64,000 bases of DNA, taken from NCBI GenBank assembly GCA_963822095.1, contig CAWGGS010000007.1, forward strand, positions 17,351 to 81,350, read 5' to 3'. Made by a program: the position numbers and the translations under genes. This document shows positions 17,342 through 26,639 of this stretch, piece after piece. Positions within the stretch are counted from its first letter, which is position 1; each line of letters begins with the position of its first letter. The notes under the pieces are model-generated. The model did no database searches and was not told the DNA's origin. It was given only the letters and a program-made list of their open reading frames with translations. The stretch comes from CAWGGS01 sp963822095. Lineage in GTDB: Bacteria; Desulfobacterota; Desulfobulbia; Desulfobulbales; Desulfocapsaceae.

Positions 17342-18043
17342 ATGCAGATTATTAATATTGCCAAAAAGGAACTGAAGGACTACTTCATCTCCCCCATAGC
17401 CTATATTGTTATTTCTATTTTTCTGTTGCTGATCGGCTGGTTCTTCTTCTCGACATTTTTCCTGATGCATCAGGCCAATATGCGCAACTTTTTCAATCTC
17501 CTGCCCCCGATCTTTTCCTTTGTCATACCAGCTGTAACCATGCGGCTCTTCTCAGAGGAAATCAATGTCGGGTCCTATGAAACCCTGCTCACACTGCCCG
17601 TCACCTTCAATGACATCATTATCGGCAAGTTTCTTGCCGGAGTTCTGTTTATCGGCGCAATGCTCTTATCAACCATCACCTACCCAGTCATTATCTCACT
17701 TCTGGGAGATCTTGACTGGGGACCAGTCATCGGTGGGTACCTGGGGGGATTGCTGCTGGGAGCAGCGTTTACAGCAATTGGTATTTTCGCCTCCTCCCTG
17801 ACCAGGAACCAGATCATCGCTTTCATCATCGGTACTGTTATCTGTTTCGGTCTGACCCTTGTAAACAATATGCTTTTCCTCTTCCCCGACTTTATGCTGA
17901 AAACAATCGCCTATTTCGGAGCTACCACTCACTTCGAAAATATCGCCAAGGGTATCGTCGACTCCAGAGATATTCTCTATTTTTTCAGCGTGATGATCAT
18001 CGGACTGTATGGGGCCAACCTGGCCATGCAGGAAAAGAATTAG
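17342..18043 (+). CDS. ABC-2 type permease, GldF-like
   Basis: A 233-residue membrane protein with six hydrophobic segments. The start (IINIAKKELKDYFISPIAYIVI) and the RLFSEEINVGSYETLLTLPVT motif are typical of the GldF/NosY-type permease subfamily. It presumably forms the channel with the ATPase upstream and the GldG-like protein downstream. A GGAGGT site lies before the ATG. Substrate unknown. Confidence 0.88.
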   Translation: MQIINIAKKELKDYFISPIAYIVISIFLLLIGWFFFSTFFLMHQANMRNFFNLLPPIFSFVIPAVTMRLFSEEINVGSYETLLTLPVTFNDIIIGKFLAGVLFIGAMLLSTITYPVIISLLGDLDWGPVIGGYLGGLLLGAAFTAIGIFASSLTRNQIIAFIIGTVICFGLTLVNNMLFLFPDFMLKTIAYFGATTHFENIAKGIVDSRDILYFFSVMIIGLYGANLAMQEKN

Positions 18044-18058
18044 CAGGGAGGGAAACTC

Positions 18059-20257
18059 ATGCATAAGCCTAGTAATTATATAAGATTCGTTGTCTATATC
18101 GTTTTGATTGTTCTGGTGAACCTGGTCGGCTCAACCCTTTTCTTTCGTGTTGACTTGACAAGAGACGGGATATACTCCCTGTCTCCTGAAAGCAAAAAGG
18201 TCGTCTCCACTCTGACGGAGCCGCTGACTATCAAGGCCTTTTTTACCAAAAATCTTCCGGCACCGCATAACGCCACCGAACAATATCTGCGGGATCTTCT
18301 GGAAGAATATGCCGTTCAAGGAAATAAATACTTCAACTATACCATTTACGACCTCTCTGCCGACGATATGGGTCCCGAAGGCAAAGCCGACAAATACCGT
18401 GAGATGGCAAAGAGTTATGGTATAACGCCGGTCCAGATACAGGACATTGAAAAAGATGAGGTTAAATTCAAACAGGCCTATATGGGCCTTGTCATTCTCC
18501 ATGGGGATATGATGGAGAAAATCCCCACCATCACATCAACCGATCATCTGGAGTATGATCTGACCACCGCCATCCTGCGCTTAAACAACAAGGTTAGTGC
18601 CTTGATCGGATTAAAGGACAAGGTTAAGGTCAACATGTTCATGTCCCCGTCATTGGGAGCGGTCGGGCCCTTGATGGGAATAAAAGACCTGGATAAATTT
18701 CCCGGAGAAGTTGCCGGTATCGTCAAGAAGGTTCAGGCCCGTAACTATGACAAGCTCGAATTCTCCAATATCAATCCCGGGGAAGGCACAGCCCTGGAGA
18801 AGACGGCAAAGACCAATGATTTGACGGTGATCAAGTGGCCGGCCATCCCTGAAAAGCAGTTGCCGGCGGGCCAAGGGGGTATCGGCTTGGTGATGAGCTA
18901 TCACGGAAAAACTAAAAAAATTCCCCTGCTTCATGTTTTGAGGATTCCACTTTTCGGCACCAGCTATAAGCTGGAAAATCAGAGCAATATCGAAGAGGCA
19001 ATCGACAAAGGGATGGAATCCCTTATAGGTATCAACAGCGATATCGGGTATCTGTCCGATCACGGAACGTTCGCCACCTCTCAGTATACGTCAAACGGCG
19101 CTCAGGCCAAGGATGTGGTCGGGAACTTTGCCTCAATCCTGGAGAAAAACTACACGCTCAAGGACATAGCTCTTGCCAAGGATCAGATCCCTCCAACCCT
19201 GGGAACCTTGATCATCGCTCGTCCCACCAAGAAATTCTCCGATTATGAACTCTATCAGATAGATCAAGCCCTGATGCGAGGAACCAATCTGATCATTTAC
19301 ACCGATTCTCTTAAGGAAATACCAAGAAGAGGAGGACAATTCGCCCCCATGCAGGGTCCGCAATATGTCCCTATGAATACCGGTCTGCAGAAACTCCTGG
19401 AACACTACGGTGTCCGGATCAAAAAATCCTTTGTCCTGGATGAACATTGCTACAAACAACAGAGAAGGCAAGGAGGAGAGGTCCCCCTCTATTTCGCGCC
19501 GATCATAAAAAACGAGAACATCAACAAGAATGTAGGATTTCTCCATGGAATAAAGGCCCTAATCGTCCTCAACGCCTCACCCCTCGAATTAAATTCCGGG
19601 CAATTGAAAAAGTACGACATTACTGCAACCAAGCTTATTTCCTCGTCACGGAAATCATGGGAGCTCAAAGACCGTATCAATTTGAACCCGATGTTCATGC
19701 ATCCGCCCCCACAATCGAAGGAAAAAAGCTATGCCCTCGCCTACCTTTTGGAAGGCAGGTTCGACAGCTACTTTGACGGCAAACCTCTGCCGGAAATGAA
19801 AAAGGAAGAAAAAGGCCATCAAGCCGAGAACAAGAATCACCCTGTTGCCGCCGCAAAATCGCCGGATAGCAGCACAGGAGAGGGCCATGCATCCACGGCC
19901 GACATCTCCAGCAGTGGAAACTTTATTGCCCGAGGCAAAAAAAGCAAGATTTTCATCATGGCCTCATCGAGCATGCTAAGAGACAACCTGCTGGGATCTG
20001 AAAATGAAGCAACCGTAAACGCAACTTTCGTGATGAACAATATCGACTCCTTTAACGGTAGAGAGGGAATCGCGGCAATGCGGAGTAAAAAACAGAGCTA
20101 CAACCCGCTGGACGAAATCCCTCAGTCGATTAAAACCGCAATAAAGGCCTTCAATATTGCCGGTCTGCCGATTCTTATCGCCCTTTTCGGTCTCCTGATC
20201 TGGGGTCTGAGGACTCGAAGGAAAAAAGCAATTCGCAAGATATTCACCAAGGCCTAA
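18059..20257 (+). CDS. GldG-like ABC transporter auxiliary protein
   Basis: A 732-residue protein with one membrane segment at the N-terminus (about residues 9-29), a long periplasmic region and a last membrane segment near the C-terminus (IAGLPILIALFGLLIWGL, then a basic tail). The start of the soluble part (FFRVDLTRDGIYSLSPESKKV, then LTEPLTIKAFFTKNLP) matches the GldG/ABC_transp_aux family. A Lys/Glu/Ser-rich low-complexity insert lies near residues 580-620. GGGAGGG precedes the ATG. Such proteins work with GldA/GldF in gliding motility in Bacteroidetes; in other phyla their role is not established. Confidence 0.85.
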   Translation: MHKPSNYIRFVVYIVLIVLVNLVGSTLFFRVDLTRDGIYSLSPESKKVVSTLTEPLTIKAFFTKNLPAPHNATEQYLRDLLEEYAVQGNKYFNYTIYDLSADDMGPEGKADKYREMAKSYGITPVQIQDIEKDEVKFKQAYMGLVILHGDMMEKIPTITSTDHLEYDLTTAILRLNNKVSALIGLKDKVKVNMFMSPSLGAVGPLMGIKDLDKFPGEVAGIVKKVQARNYDKLEFSNINPGEGTALEKTAKTNDLTVIKWPAIPEKQLPAGQGGIGLVMSYHGKTKKIPLLHVLRIPLFGTSYKLENQSNIEEAIDKGMESLIGINSDIGYLSDHGTFATSQYTSNGAQAKDVVGNFASILEKNYTLKDIALAKDQIPPTLGTLIIARPTKKFSDYELYQIDQALMRGTNLIIYTDSLKEIPRRGGQFAPMQGPQYVPMNTGLQKLLEHYGVRIKKSFVLDEHCYKQQRRQGGEVPLYFAPIIKNENINKNVGFLHGIKALIVLNASPLELNSGQLKKYDITATKLISSSRKSWELKDRINLNPMFMHPPPQSKEKSYALAYLLEGRFDSYFDGKPLPEMKKEEKGHQAENKNHPVAAAKSPDSSTGEGHASTADISSSGNFIARGKKSKIFIMASSSMLRDNLLGSENEATVNATFVMNNIDSFNGREGIAAMRSKKQSYNPLDEIPQSIKTAIKAFNIAGLPILIALFGLLIWGLRTRRKKAIRKIFTKA

Positions 20258-20270
20258 ATGAGGTAAAAAT

Positions 20271-21260
20271 ATGAAGATAAAAAAAGAATATGTAATCCTC
20301 GCGGTGATTATTTTCGCCCTCACCGGCTACCTCCTGGTTAAAAAGACCAATCGTCTCCATTATACACTGCCGAAGGTTCCCACCCTTACCCAAAAGGACA
20401 TCACAAAACTCGAGATTCAGAAAGGCGGCCAACAGACCACCTTAACCAAAAAAGAGGGGAAGTGGCTTATAACGCCGGGTAATTACGTTGCCGATCAGGG
20501 AAAAATGAATCGAATTATCGATATGATACGTAATTTTTCAATAAACACCCTCATCTCAGAATCAAATGATTATCTCCGATATGATCTGACAAAGGAAAAA
20601 AAGATCGCCGTTAAGGTATACGGAAAAACCGGACCGATTTTTTCCTTTTCCGTAGGTAAGCACGCCCCAACCTTTAAACATACTTTCGTTACCATCGAAG
20701 GCGATCCTAAGGTTTATCTTGCGCGAGGAAATTTTCGCAGTGATTTCGATCAAACTGCCGATGAGTTAAGGGATAAGCATGTATTCTCCTTTTCCAGGGA
20801 CACCCTGTCATCAATTGAGATCACCGAGGCCGGTAACAAATTTGACCTGAAAAAAAAGGTGGAAAAGTCCTCGAAAACCAAAGAAAAGAAAACCACGACA
20901 GGCGACCACTTCCAATGGATTGACGCCAACGGCAAAACAGTTCCAGGATCCTCGGTCAATGGTCTATTCTCTCAACTCACCGATCTCCAGTGTGAGTCCT
21001 ATATTCAAGGAAAGAACAAGAATGATTTCAAACATCCGATTCTTATCATCGCTCTGGACGGTAAAAACGGCGCGACCCTTACGGTATTCGACAAAAATGA
21101 CTCTAAAGACAACAGCTACCCGGTCATTTCCTCAACCAATCCCTATCCTTTCACTCTCCAGAAATACAAGATAGATCTGATCAAAAAAGCAGTTGCAAAT
21201 CTCTATCCTCTTAAAAGTGAAGCGAAGCCGGATCTTGCTCAAAAACCCTCAAGACAATAG
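20271..21260 (+). CDS. DUF4340-type protein
   Basis: A 329-residue protein with a single N-terminal membrane anchor (EYVILAVIIFALTGYLLV) and a periplasmic domain of repeated beta-rich units; the KEGKWLITPGNYVADQGKMNRIIDMIRN block is the typical DUF4340 unit. It is the last gene of the GldAFG-like operon, 13 bases after the GldG-like gene, and a terminator follows. Proteins of this family nearly always sit in this position, so it is probably a subunit or substrate-handling partner. Confidence 0.82.
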   Translation: MKIKKEYVILAVIIFALTGYLLVKKTNRLHYTLPKVPTLTQKDITKLEIQKGGQQTTLTKKEGKWLITPGNYVADQGKMNRIIDMIRNFSINTLISESNDYLRYDLTKEKKIAVKVYGKTGPIFSFSVGKHAPTFKHTFVTIEGDPKVYLARGNFRSDFDQTADELRDKHVFSFSRDTLSSIEITEAGNKFDLKKKVEKSSKTKEKKTTTGDHFQWIDANGKTVPGSSVNGLFSQLTDLQCESYIQGKNKNDFKHPILIIALDGKNGATLTVFDKNDSKDNSYPVISSTNPYPFTLQKYKIDLIKKAVANLYPLKSEAKPDLAQKPSRQ

Positions 21261-21275
21261 CGACATCACGGCTGC

Positions 21276-21333
21276 GATCCGTCGAAAGGTCTGGTAACCT
21301 TCCGCTTGTCAGCTCTTTCGACGATCTTTTTTT
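21276..21333 (+). terminator. Intrinsic terminator of the GldAFG-like operon
   Basis: A long stem (GATCCGTCGAAAG at 21276-21288, CTTTCGACGATC at 21315-21326, one bulge) followed by seven T, 15 bases after the DUF4340 stop. The sequence from 21334 to 21620 has no gene or clear site. Confidence 0.8.
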
Positions 21334-21620
21334 CAAGCCAGGTCTTCTTTCTTCTGCCTGTCTCAATTTACTGATGTTGGAGATGGCTGGGAGGCTCGGA
21401 TTTTTCCCGGTAGCATTACTACCGGGAAAAATTGCTATTTACTTTTCAACTTGGGGTATTACCATTGGTTCAAATGATACTTCTGTCGAATGCAACCGCC
21501 ACCCGTTCAAAGGGGCCAATAAACGGAGAATAAGGAAGGCAAAGAATCCAAACCAGAGATTTTAACAAGGACGTGCCACCTTTTTATAGTATCCGGCAAT
21601 ATTACAAAAGGAGATATCAA

Positions 21621-22178
21621 ATGAAGCTTAAACGGTTATTGATCGCAGCAGCCGGAACGATTGCCTTCTTTGCTGCCGGATCTGCGGGACAGAGCTTTGC
21701 GGCATCTCATCATTATGTATCGCACCCGGGAATCAGGGTAGCATCCGCAGGGGTATCAGTGACAATCGGCACCCCTTTTCCGCCCGCCATCCGCTACTCC
21801 TATCCGCCGGAACTGGTTGTGGTTCCGGGAACCAATGTGTACTTTGTTCCCAGCAACGGCATAGACGTCCTTTTCTACCAAGGCTTCTGGTGGCGACCCT
21901 ATCGAGGCTATTGGTATCGGTCCCGTGCGTATAACGGTCCCTGGTATCATATCCAGCGTAACAGGGTACCCCGTTCCCTTTACCGTTTACCAAAGGGATA
22001 TCGGCATTCCTACACCAACCACCCTCGTTTGCATTATCGGGAAGTACAACGGAACTGGCATAGATGGGATAAGGAACGCTACCAGCAGAGACATCGTTCT
22101 ATCCCTACTCGACATTACAACAACAGGCAAGAGAACCGTAAATACTATAGGGACCATCGAAGGAGAGAGCGCAGATAG
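21621..22178 (+). CDS. Secreted, basic Tyr/Trp/Arg-rich protein
   Basis: A 185-residue protein with a clear signal peptide (MKLKRLLIAAAGTIAFFAAG, cleavage near SFAA). The mature part has a beta-rich region (VSVTIGTPFPPAIRYSYPPE, VVPGTNVYFVP) followed by GFWWRPYRGYWYRSRAYNGPW and a very basic, Tyr/His-rich tail (about 25 arginines, no acidic block). Similar proteins of unknown function are common in the envelope of proteobacteria. AAGGAGATATC precedes the ATG at 21621; the frame is open back to 21573, but the signal peptide and ribosome site fix the start. Confidence 0.78.
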   Translation: MKLKRLLIAAAGTIAFFAAGSAGQSFAASHHYVSHPGIRVASAGVSVTIGTPFPPAIRYSYPPELVVVPGTNVYFVPSNGIDVLFYQGFWWRPYRGYWYRSRAYNGPWYHIQRNRVPRSLYRLPKGYRHSYTNHPRLHYREVQRNWHRWDKERYQQRHRSIPTRHYNNRQENRKYYRDHRRRERR

Positions 22179-22238
22179 GACGGGAAGTCTCACACCACTT
22201 GAGTGGCTATAAGAGGGGGACTGCTTTTTGGGAGAACC

Positions 22239-22874
22239 TTACTCGAGACAACTCATAATAAAGGCAGTCTGGTGTTCAATATACTGCTCCAGGGTGAAAC
22301 GTTTGGCAAAGTACCATCGCCTAAAAGCCCAGGTCTGACCGAGTACCGAGATATTATGGCCGAGCACATCGATCTTGTCCTGGTCCAATCCTCGAAATAC
22401 ACCTGAATCGTTGAGCTTCCTTATCGCTTCAACAAAGAGATTGGTTATTCGGATCTCAGTCTCCAAAACCTTTTTCTGCCATTTTTCCGGAAGGAAATGC
22501 GTTACCTGATACATGAGAAGGACATGATCGCTCATTCTGTTGCAGACATAAAAATATTCACGAATGATCCCCGCCAAGGCCTCCCGGCCATGGGAGGTCC
22601 GATTCAAGGCCTCTTTCACAGCTTCCTCAACTTCGGAATGAATGGCGATACAGACGAGATATAACACATCATCTTTAGAGGAAACGTACTCGTAGAGTGA
22701 GCCGATGGATAATCCTGTTTCCTTGGCCAGGGCCCTGGTAGTCGTCTTGTGATATCCGTGCCGGATAAAAAGAGAAACGGCTGCATCAACAATCTGTCGT
22801 CGTCGCTGTGCAACCAGTTCCTGATTTTTTATCTGCGTCGCAACTTCGCGTACATTTCTCGATTCGGCTTTCAT
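22239..22874 (-). CDS. TetR-family repressor, probable fatty-acid regulator
   Basis: A 211-residue TetR-type protein. The helix-turn-helix is at about residues 24-65 (RRQIVDAAVSLFIRHGYHKTTTRALAKETGLSIGSLYEYVSSKDDVLYL), and the C-terminal ligand domain resembles those of FadR/PsrA-like acyl-CoA-sensing repressors. GGGAG lies before the ATG. It is 302 bases from the acyl-CoA synthetase on the same strand and next to beta-oxidation genes. Three near-identical candidate operators lie in the 24944-25463 promoter region, which makes it the best candidate for their binding protein. Confidence 0.85.
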   Translation of the reverse strand: MKAESRNVREVATQIKNQELVAQRRRQIVDAAVSLFIRHGYHKTTTRALAKETGLSIGSLYEYVSSKDDVLYLVCIAIHSEVEEAVKEALNRTSHGREALAGIIREYFYVCNRMSDHVLLMYQVTHFLPEKWQKKVLETEIRITNLFVEAIRKLNDSGVFRGLDQDKIDVLGHNISVLGQTWAFRRWYFAKRFTLEQYIEHQTAFIMSCLE

Positions 22875-23134
22875 TCAACTCCCTGGATAGTTTTTAGAAC
22901 AGAGGGGATTCTATGCAATGGGGGCCACTCTGTTCTCTTTGGGAAAGAATCCCAGGCGTTAAGCATATACAATTACTTAAAAGAACACTATAAAAAATTT
23001 ATCCCGTAGCTGAATCGGGAATCTTCCAATCGCGGGTTATTTTCCAATACAATATATTCGAAAAAATAAGGCCGACTTCAAGACGTTCAAGTTTTCATCT
23101 CGATACTTCGGCCTCTTCCTACAGTTGAAAACGA

Positions 23135-23164
23135 AAGGAGCGCAGATCTTACTCCACGCTCCTT
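23135..23164 (-). terminator. Probable terminator of the acyl-CoA synthetase gene
   Basis: An 8-bp stem (AAGGAGCG / CGCTCCTT on the minus strand) with a 14-base loop, followed by a T-rich CGTTTTC, 12 bases after the stop codon at 23177. The remaining 22875-23134 sequence has no gene. Confidence 0.5.
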
Positions 23165-23176
23165 AATCCAGCGATA

Positions 23177-24943
23177 TTATTTTTTCTTAGAACTCAATTC
23201 AGGATAATCCCAGTAGAAATATTCATTCGACTGGGCACCTTCATTCTTTTCTTGCCGTGCCACTTCCCTTTCACGCAGTTCGATTCTCCTGATCTTACCA
23301 CTGATGGTCTTTGGTACTTCGGGAATAAATTCTATAATTCTCGGGATCTTGAATTTGGCCAGGATCTTGATAGTATGTTTGAAAAGCTCCAAGGCCAATT
23401 CACTGGAAGGTTCATAACCCTTCTTCAGGATGACATAGGCTTTAACCAACTGGTGTCTCTTGGGATCGGGAACACCGACAACGGCGGCCTCGCCAACGGA
23501 GGGATGTTCTATCAATGCACTTTCCACTTCAAAGGGCCCGACACGGAAATCCGATGATTTGATAACATCATCAGCTCGGCCGACAAACCACCAATACCCA
23601 TCGGCATCGATACTCGCACGGTCACCGGTATAGTAGTATTTACCCATGAAAACGCTGGCCATTTTCTCAGGATTGCCAATGTATTCGGTAAAGAGACCGA
23701 TGGCCCGCCATTTGTCGAGTTTGACCACGATATGACCCGGTTCATCCGGCTTCGTAATCTCATTGCCGTCATCATCAACCAGGGCCACATCATACAAATA
23801 GGACGGATATCCGAACGAGCCGCTGCGCATTTTCCCTTTCATCCATGGAGGATTGCCAATCATGGCCGTTGATTCGGTTTGGCCGTAAAAGTCTCGGATT
23901 TCAGTCCCGGTTAATTTCTTCCATTGAGTAATAACCTCGGGATTTAAAGGCTCACCGGCACCGATGGATTGACGCAGGTTGGAAAGATCAAACTTCGACA
24001 TATCGAGGTTGATGAACATTCTCCAAGCGGTGGGCGGTGCACAGAAGGTGGTGATCTTATGGGTGGACAGGGCCTCCATATATTTTTCACCGTCAAGGGC
24101 GGTAAAGTTAAAAGCAGTTGCGGTTGCCCCGACATTGAGAGGTCCGAAGAAACTGCTCCAGGCCCATTTGGCCCACCCGGGAGCGCTGAGATTATGATGA
24201 ACATCGTCTGGTCTGATACCGGCAATTACCGAGGTGGAGAGATGTCCAACCGGATAGGAAACGGCAGTATGGCCGACTCTTTTAGGAAGACCGGTGGTCC
24301 CCGAAGTGAAAAAGCAGAAGAGCAGATCATCTTTTTTAGTTTTGGCAGCCTCGGCAGTCTTCTCCTCTTTTGCAAGCTCACTATAACTCATCCAACCGTC
24401 TTTATTTCCCAGAACTACTTTTATCTTGGGAGAAACTCCCATACTGGCAATGGCCTCATCTATCAAATCGGTAAAGGCCTCGCCTGCAACGATTGCATCG
24501 GGAGGATACGTCTCGAACCTGAACTCCATCTCTCGCATCGTCATGGTCGTAGCAGTGGGAACTGCAACTAACCCGCCTTTTATACATGCAAAAGTTGCAA
24601 ACCAGGTCTCGGGAACGATCGGGACGATCATATACATATTATCCCCTTTTTCAATCCCGGCCTTACGCAGGCAATTTAGGTACTGATTGCCATTTGCAGC
24701 AAATTCCTTGTAGGTATAGGTCTTGCTTTCTTTGGTGTGAATATCCGTCCATATCAGCGCATTTTTATCTCCTGACTCTTTTACATGCAGACCCTCAAAA
24801 ATTTCCTCGGCCCAGTTAAAATATTCAGGCAATTCCATGAAATTCAACTTATCGAAAAAGGCCTTGGCAGCATCCTTTTTCTGATCGTTGTCTTCCATCA
24901 TATTCAAGTCCATCACTTCTTTAAATAACTTTTCCATACCCAT
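23177..24943 (-). CDS. Acyl-CoA synthetase, medium-chain/benzoate-like type
   Basis: A 588-residue adenylate-forming enzyme of the acetyl-CoA synthetase-like/MACS branch. FFTSGTTGLPKRVGH (P-loop motif) lies at about residues 218-232, IRDFYGQTES near 350, YTGDRASIDADGYWWFVGRADDVIKSSDFRVGPFEVE near 445-480 and the catalytic lysine in PKTISGKIRRIEL near 550. It would activate a medium-chain or aromatic carboxylate to its CoA ester. GAGGAGCC precedes the ATG. A TTGACA promoter and a TetR-type operator lie just upstream (25015-25067), divergent from the thiolase gene. Confidence 0.9.
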   Translation of the reverse strand: MGMEKLFKEVMDLNMMEDNDQKKDAAKAFFDKLNFMELPEYFNWAEEIFEGLHVKESGDKNALIWTDIHTKESKTYTYKEFAANGNQYLNCLRKAGIEKGDNMYMIVPIVPETWFATFACIKGGLVAVPTATTMTMREMEFRFETYPPDAIVAGEAFTDLIDEAIASMGVSPKIKVVLGNKDGWMSYSELAKEEKTAEAAKTKKDDLLFCFFTSGTTGLPKRVGHTAVSYPVGHLSTSVIAGIRPDDVHHNLSAPGWAKWAWSSFFGPLNVGATATAFNFTALDGEKYMEALSTHKITTFCAPPTAWRMFINLDMSKFDLSNLRQSIGAGEPLNPEVITQWKKLTGTEIRDFYGQTESTAMIGNPPWMKGKMRSGSFGYPSYLYDVALVDDDGNEITKPDEPGHIVVKLDKWRAIGLFTEYIGNPEKMASVFMGKYYYTGDRASIDADGYWWFVGRADDVIKSSDFRVGPFEVESALIEHPSVGEAAVVGVPDPKRHQLVKAYVILKKGYEPSSELALELFKHTIKILAKFKIPRIIEFIPEVPKTISGKIRRIELREREVARQEKNEGAQSNEYFYWDYPELSSKKK

Positions 24944-25014
24944 ATGAGGCTCCTCATAGTTCAGATTTGAATAAAAACCGCAGGTGATCTCCCTTAACCT
25001 TTACAACAGATTCT

Positions 25015-25032
25015 ACTGAGCGCTCGGTCGGT
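25015..25032. promoter_or_regulatory. TetR-type operator, copy 1
   Basis: ACTGAGCGCTCGGTCGGT, the best of three direct copies; it contains the palindromic core GAGCGCTC. It lies just downstream of the -10 of the synthetase promoter, so a bound repressor would block initiation. Confidence 0.65.
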
Positions 25033-25037
25033 TTTTC

Positions 25038-25067
25038 TAATAAATAACAATTGATGATGTTTGTCAA
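25038..25067 (-). promoter_or_regulatory. Sigma-70-like promoter of the acyl-CoA synthetase gene
   Basis: On the minus strand TTGACA (25062-25067) and TTATTA (25038-25043) with an 18-base spacer, or TTTATT with 17. Operator copy 1 lies immediately downstream. Confidence 0.5.
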
Positions 25068-25189
25068 AGAATTTTTTTATCTAAATCCTGTACCAGCATT
25101 CCTTTTGGGGGGAAGGAAATTCAATCAGCTGAAAAATTTCATCTGGTTGTGGCATCGGTGAAAAATCCGTATATCTTCACAAAAAAATA

Positions 25190-25217
25190 TTGACAAAATC
25201 GCAGTGGCAGTTAATGA
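25190..25217 (+). promoter_or_regulatory. Sigma-70-like promoter of the thiolase gene
   Basis: TTGACA (25190-25195) and TAATGA (25212-25217) with a 16-base spacer. Operator copy 2 begins 13 bases downstream of the -10, giving the same promoter-operator order as on the divergent side. Confidence 0.5.
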
Positions 25218-25230
25218 TCCCCCAAAAGAG

Positions 25231-25248
25231 ATTGAGCGCTTGGTCGGC
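25231..25248. promoter_or_regulatory. TetR-type operator, copy 2
   Basis: ATTGAGCGCTTGGTCGGC, 15 of 18 positions identical to copy 1, same orientation, at the expected start of the thiolase transcript. Confidence 0.6.
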
Positions 25249-25320
25249 AATGCGCTCGATTGGGAATCGATTATTTAGCCATAGATACTAATACATCGGA
25301 ATATTTTCAATAAAATACTG

Positions 25321-25338
25321 ACTGAGCGCTCGGACGCA
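25321..25338. promoter_or_regulatory. TetR-type operator, copy 3
   Basis: ACTGAGCGCTCGGACGCA, identical to copy 1 over the first 13 bases. It lies in the thiolase leader, 126 bases before the ATG. Confidence 0.55.
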
Positions 25339-25463
25339 AACAGGAAAGCGTCTCACAGACAGAGTCCCACTCTTTTAGGCGGGGCGTGTAGGCAATGCTT
25401 ATTATATCCCCTGTAATCCAAAATAAATCTGGAAATCAAACCACAAAAGATTTGAGGTAGGCT

Positions 25464-26639
25464 ATGAAAAAGGCAGTAATTGTCAGTGCCGTTCGAACCC
25501 CGTTGGGAAGCTTTGGCGGTAGCCTTGCGGGCATTGGCGGCACCGATCTCGGCGGTCATGCGATCAGAGAAGCGGTCAAACGGGCCGGTATTAAGGGTGA
25601 AAACGTCGATGAATGCATCATGGGCATGGTCCTTCCCTGCGGTTACGGCCAGAATCCTGCCAAACAGGCAACAGTCCGGGCAGGCCTTCCCCAGGCTGTG
25701 GAGGCCATAACCGTAAATAAGGTTTGCGGCTCTTCGCTTAAAGCGGTAATGCTGGCAGCCCAGGCTATCCAGTGCGGAGATGCGGATGTTGTTGTTGCCG
25801 GCGGCATGGAGAACATGAGCATGGCCCCTTATTACATCGAGAAGGCCCGATGGGGACTCCGGATGGGAACCGGAAAAATAGAAGACCATATGGTCCATGA
25901 CGGGCTGTGGGATATCGTCAACGACTTCCACATGGGGATGTCCAATGAGCTTTGCAGTGAGAACTGGGATGTAACCAGAGAAGACCAGGATCGATTTGCA
26001 GCAGAATCGTATAAACGGGCTCTTGGTGCCTCGAAGGAAGGATTGTTCAAGGACGAAATCGCCCCGCTCATGATCCCTCAAAGAAAGGGGGAGCCGATCC
26101 TTTTCGATACCGATGAATGCCCGATAGAGACAAACTTTGAGAAACTTGCGAAAATGCCCGGCGTTTTCAAGAAAGGCGGCGTCGGAACCGCCGGGAACGC
26201 CTCAAGCATCAGCGATGGGGCGTCAGCCCTGGTCCTGATGAGTGAAGAACGGGCCAAGACCCTCGGCTGCACCGTCATGGCTACGATAGGTGCCCAGGCT
26301 TCCTGTGCCATTGAAATGAAATATGTGCTGATGGCCCCGATCCATGCAATCCCCAAGGTCCTGAAGAAGGAAGGCATATCCATCTCCGACATCGACCTTT
26401 TTGAAATCAATGAGGCCTTTAGCGGCACATCCGTCGGCATCAACAAGGTCCTTAATCTCGATCCCGAAAAGGTAAATGTCAATGGTGGCAGTGTCGCCCT
26501 GGGACACCCGATTGGAGCAAGCGGAGCCAGGGTTTTGACCACCCTTCTCTACCAGATGCAGAGACAAGGAGCAAAACGGGGGCTGGCATCGCTCTGTTTG
26601 GGCGGAGGAGAGGCCGTTGCACTGGTGATCAATAGATGA
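25464..26639 (+). CDS. Acetyl-CoA acetyltransferase (thiolase)
   Basis: A 391-residue thiolase. The nucleophilic cysteine is C88 in VNKVCGSSLKAV, the HPIGASGAR histidine motif follows GGSVALG near residue 347, and the second catalytic cysteine is in SLCLGGGEAVAL near 378. It cleaves 3-ketoacyl-CoA to acetyl-CoA or runs in reverse. The usual NEAFA segment reads NEAFSGTS, a minor difference. GAGGT precedes the ATG. It heads the beta-oxidation run 25464-32070, and three TetR-type operators lie near its promoter. Confidence 0.94.
   Translation: MKKAVIVSAVRTPLGSFGGSLAGIGGTDLGGHAIREAVKRAGIKGENVDECIMGMVLPCGYGQNPAKQATVRAGLPQAVEAITVNKVCGSSLKAVMLAAQAIQCGDADVVVAGGMENMSMAPYYIEKARWGLRMGTGKIEDHMVHDGLWDIVNDFHMGMSNELCSENWDVTREDQDRFAAESYKRALGASKEGLFKDEIAPLMIPQRKGEPILFDTDECPIETNFEKLAKMPGVFKKGGVGTAGNASSISDGASALVLMSEERAKTLGCTVMATIGAQASCAIEMKYVLMAPIHAIPKVLKKEGISISDIDLFEINEAFSGTSVGINKVLNLDPEKVNVNGGSVALGHPIGASGARVLTTLLYQMQRQGAKRGLASLCLGGGEAVALVINR

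Noticed and set aside
23969..24571. Open frame of 200 codons opposite the acyl-CoA synthetase
   Set aside because: Shadow frame over a well-supported synthetase.
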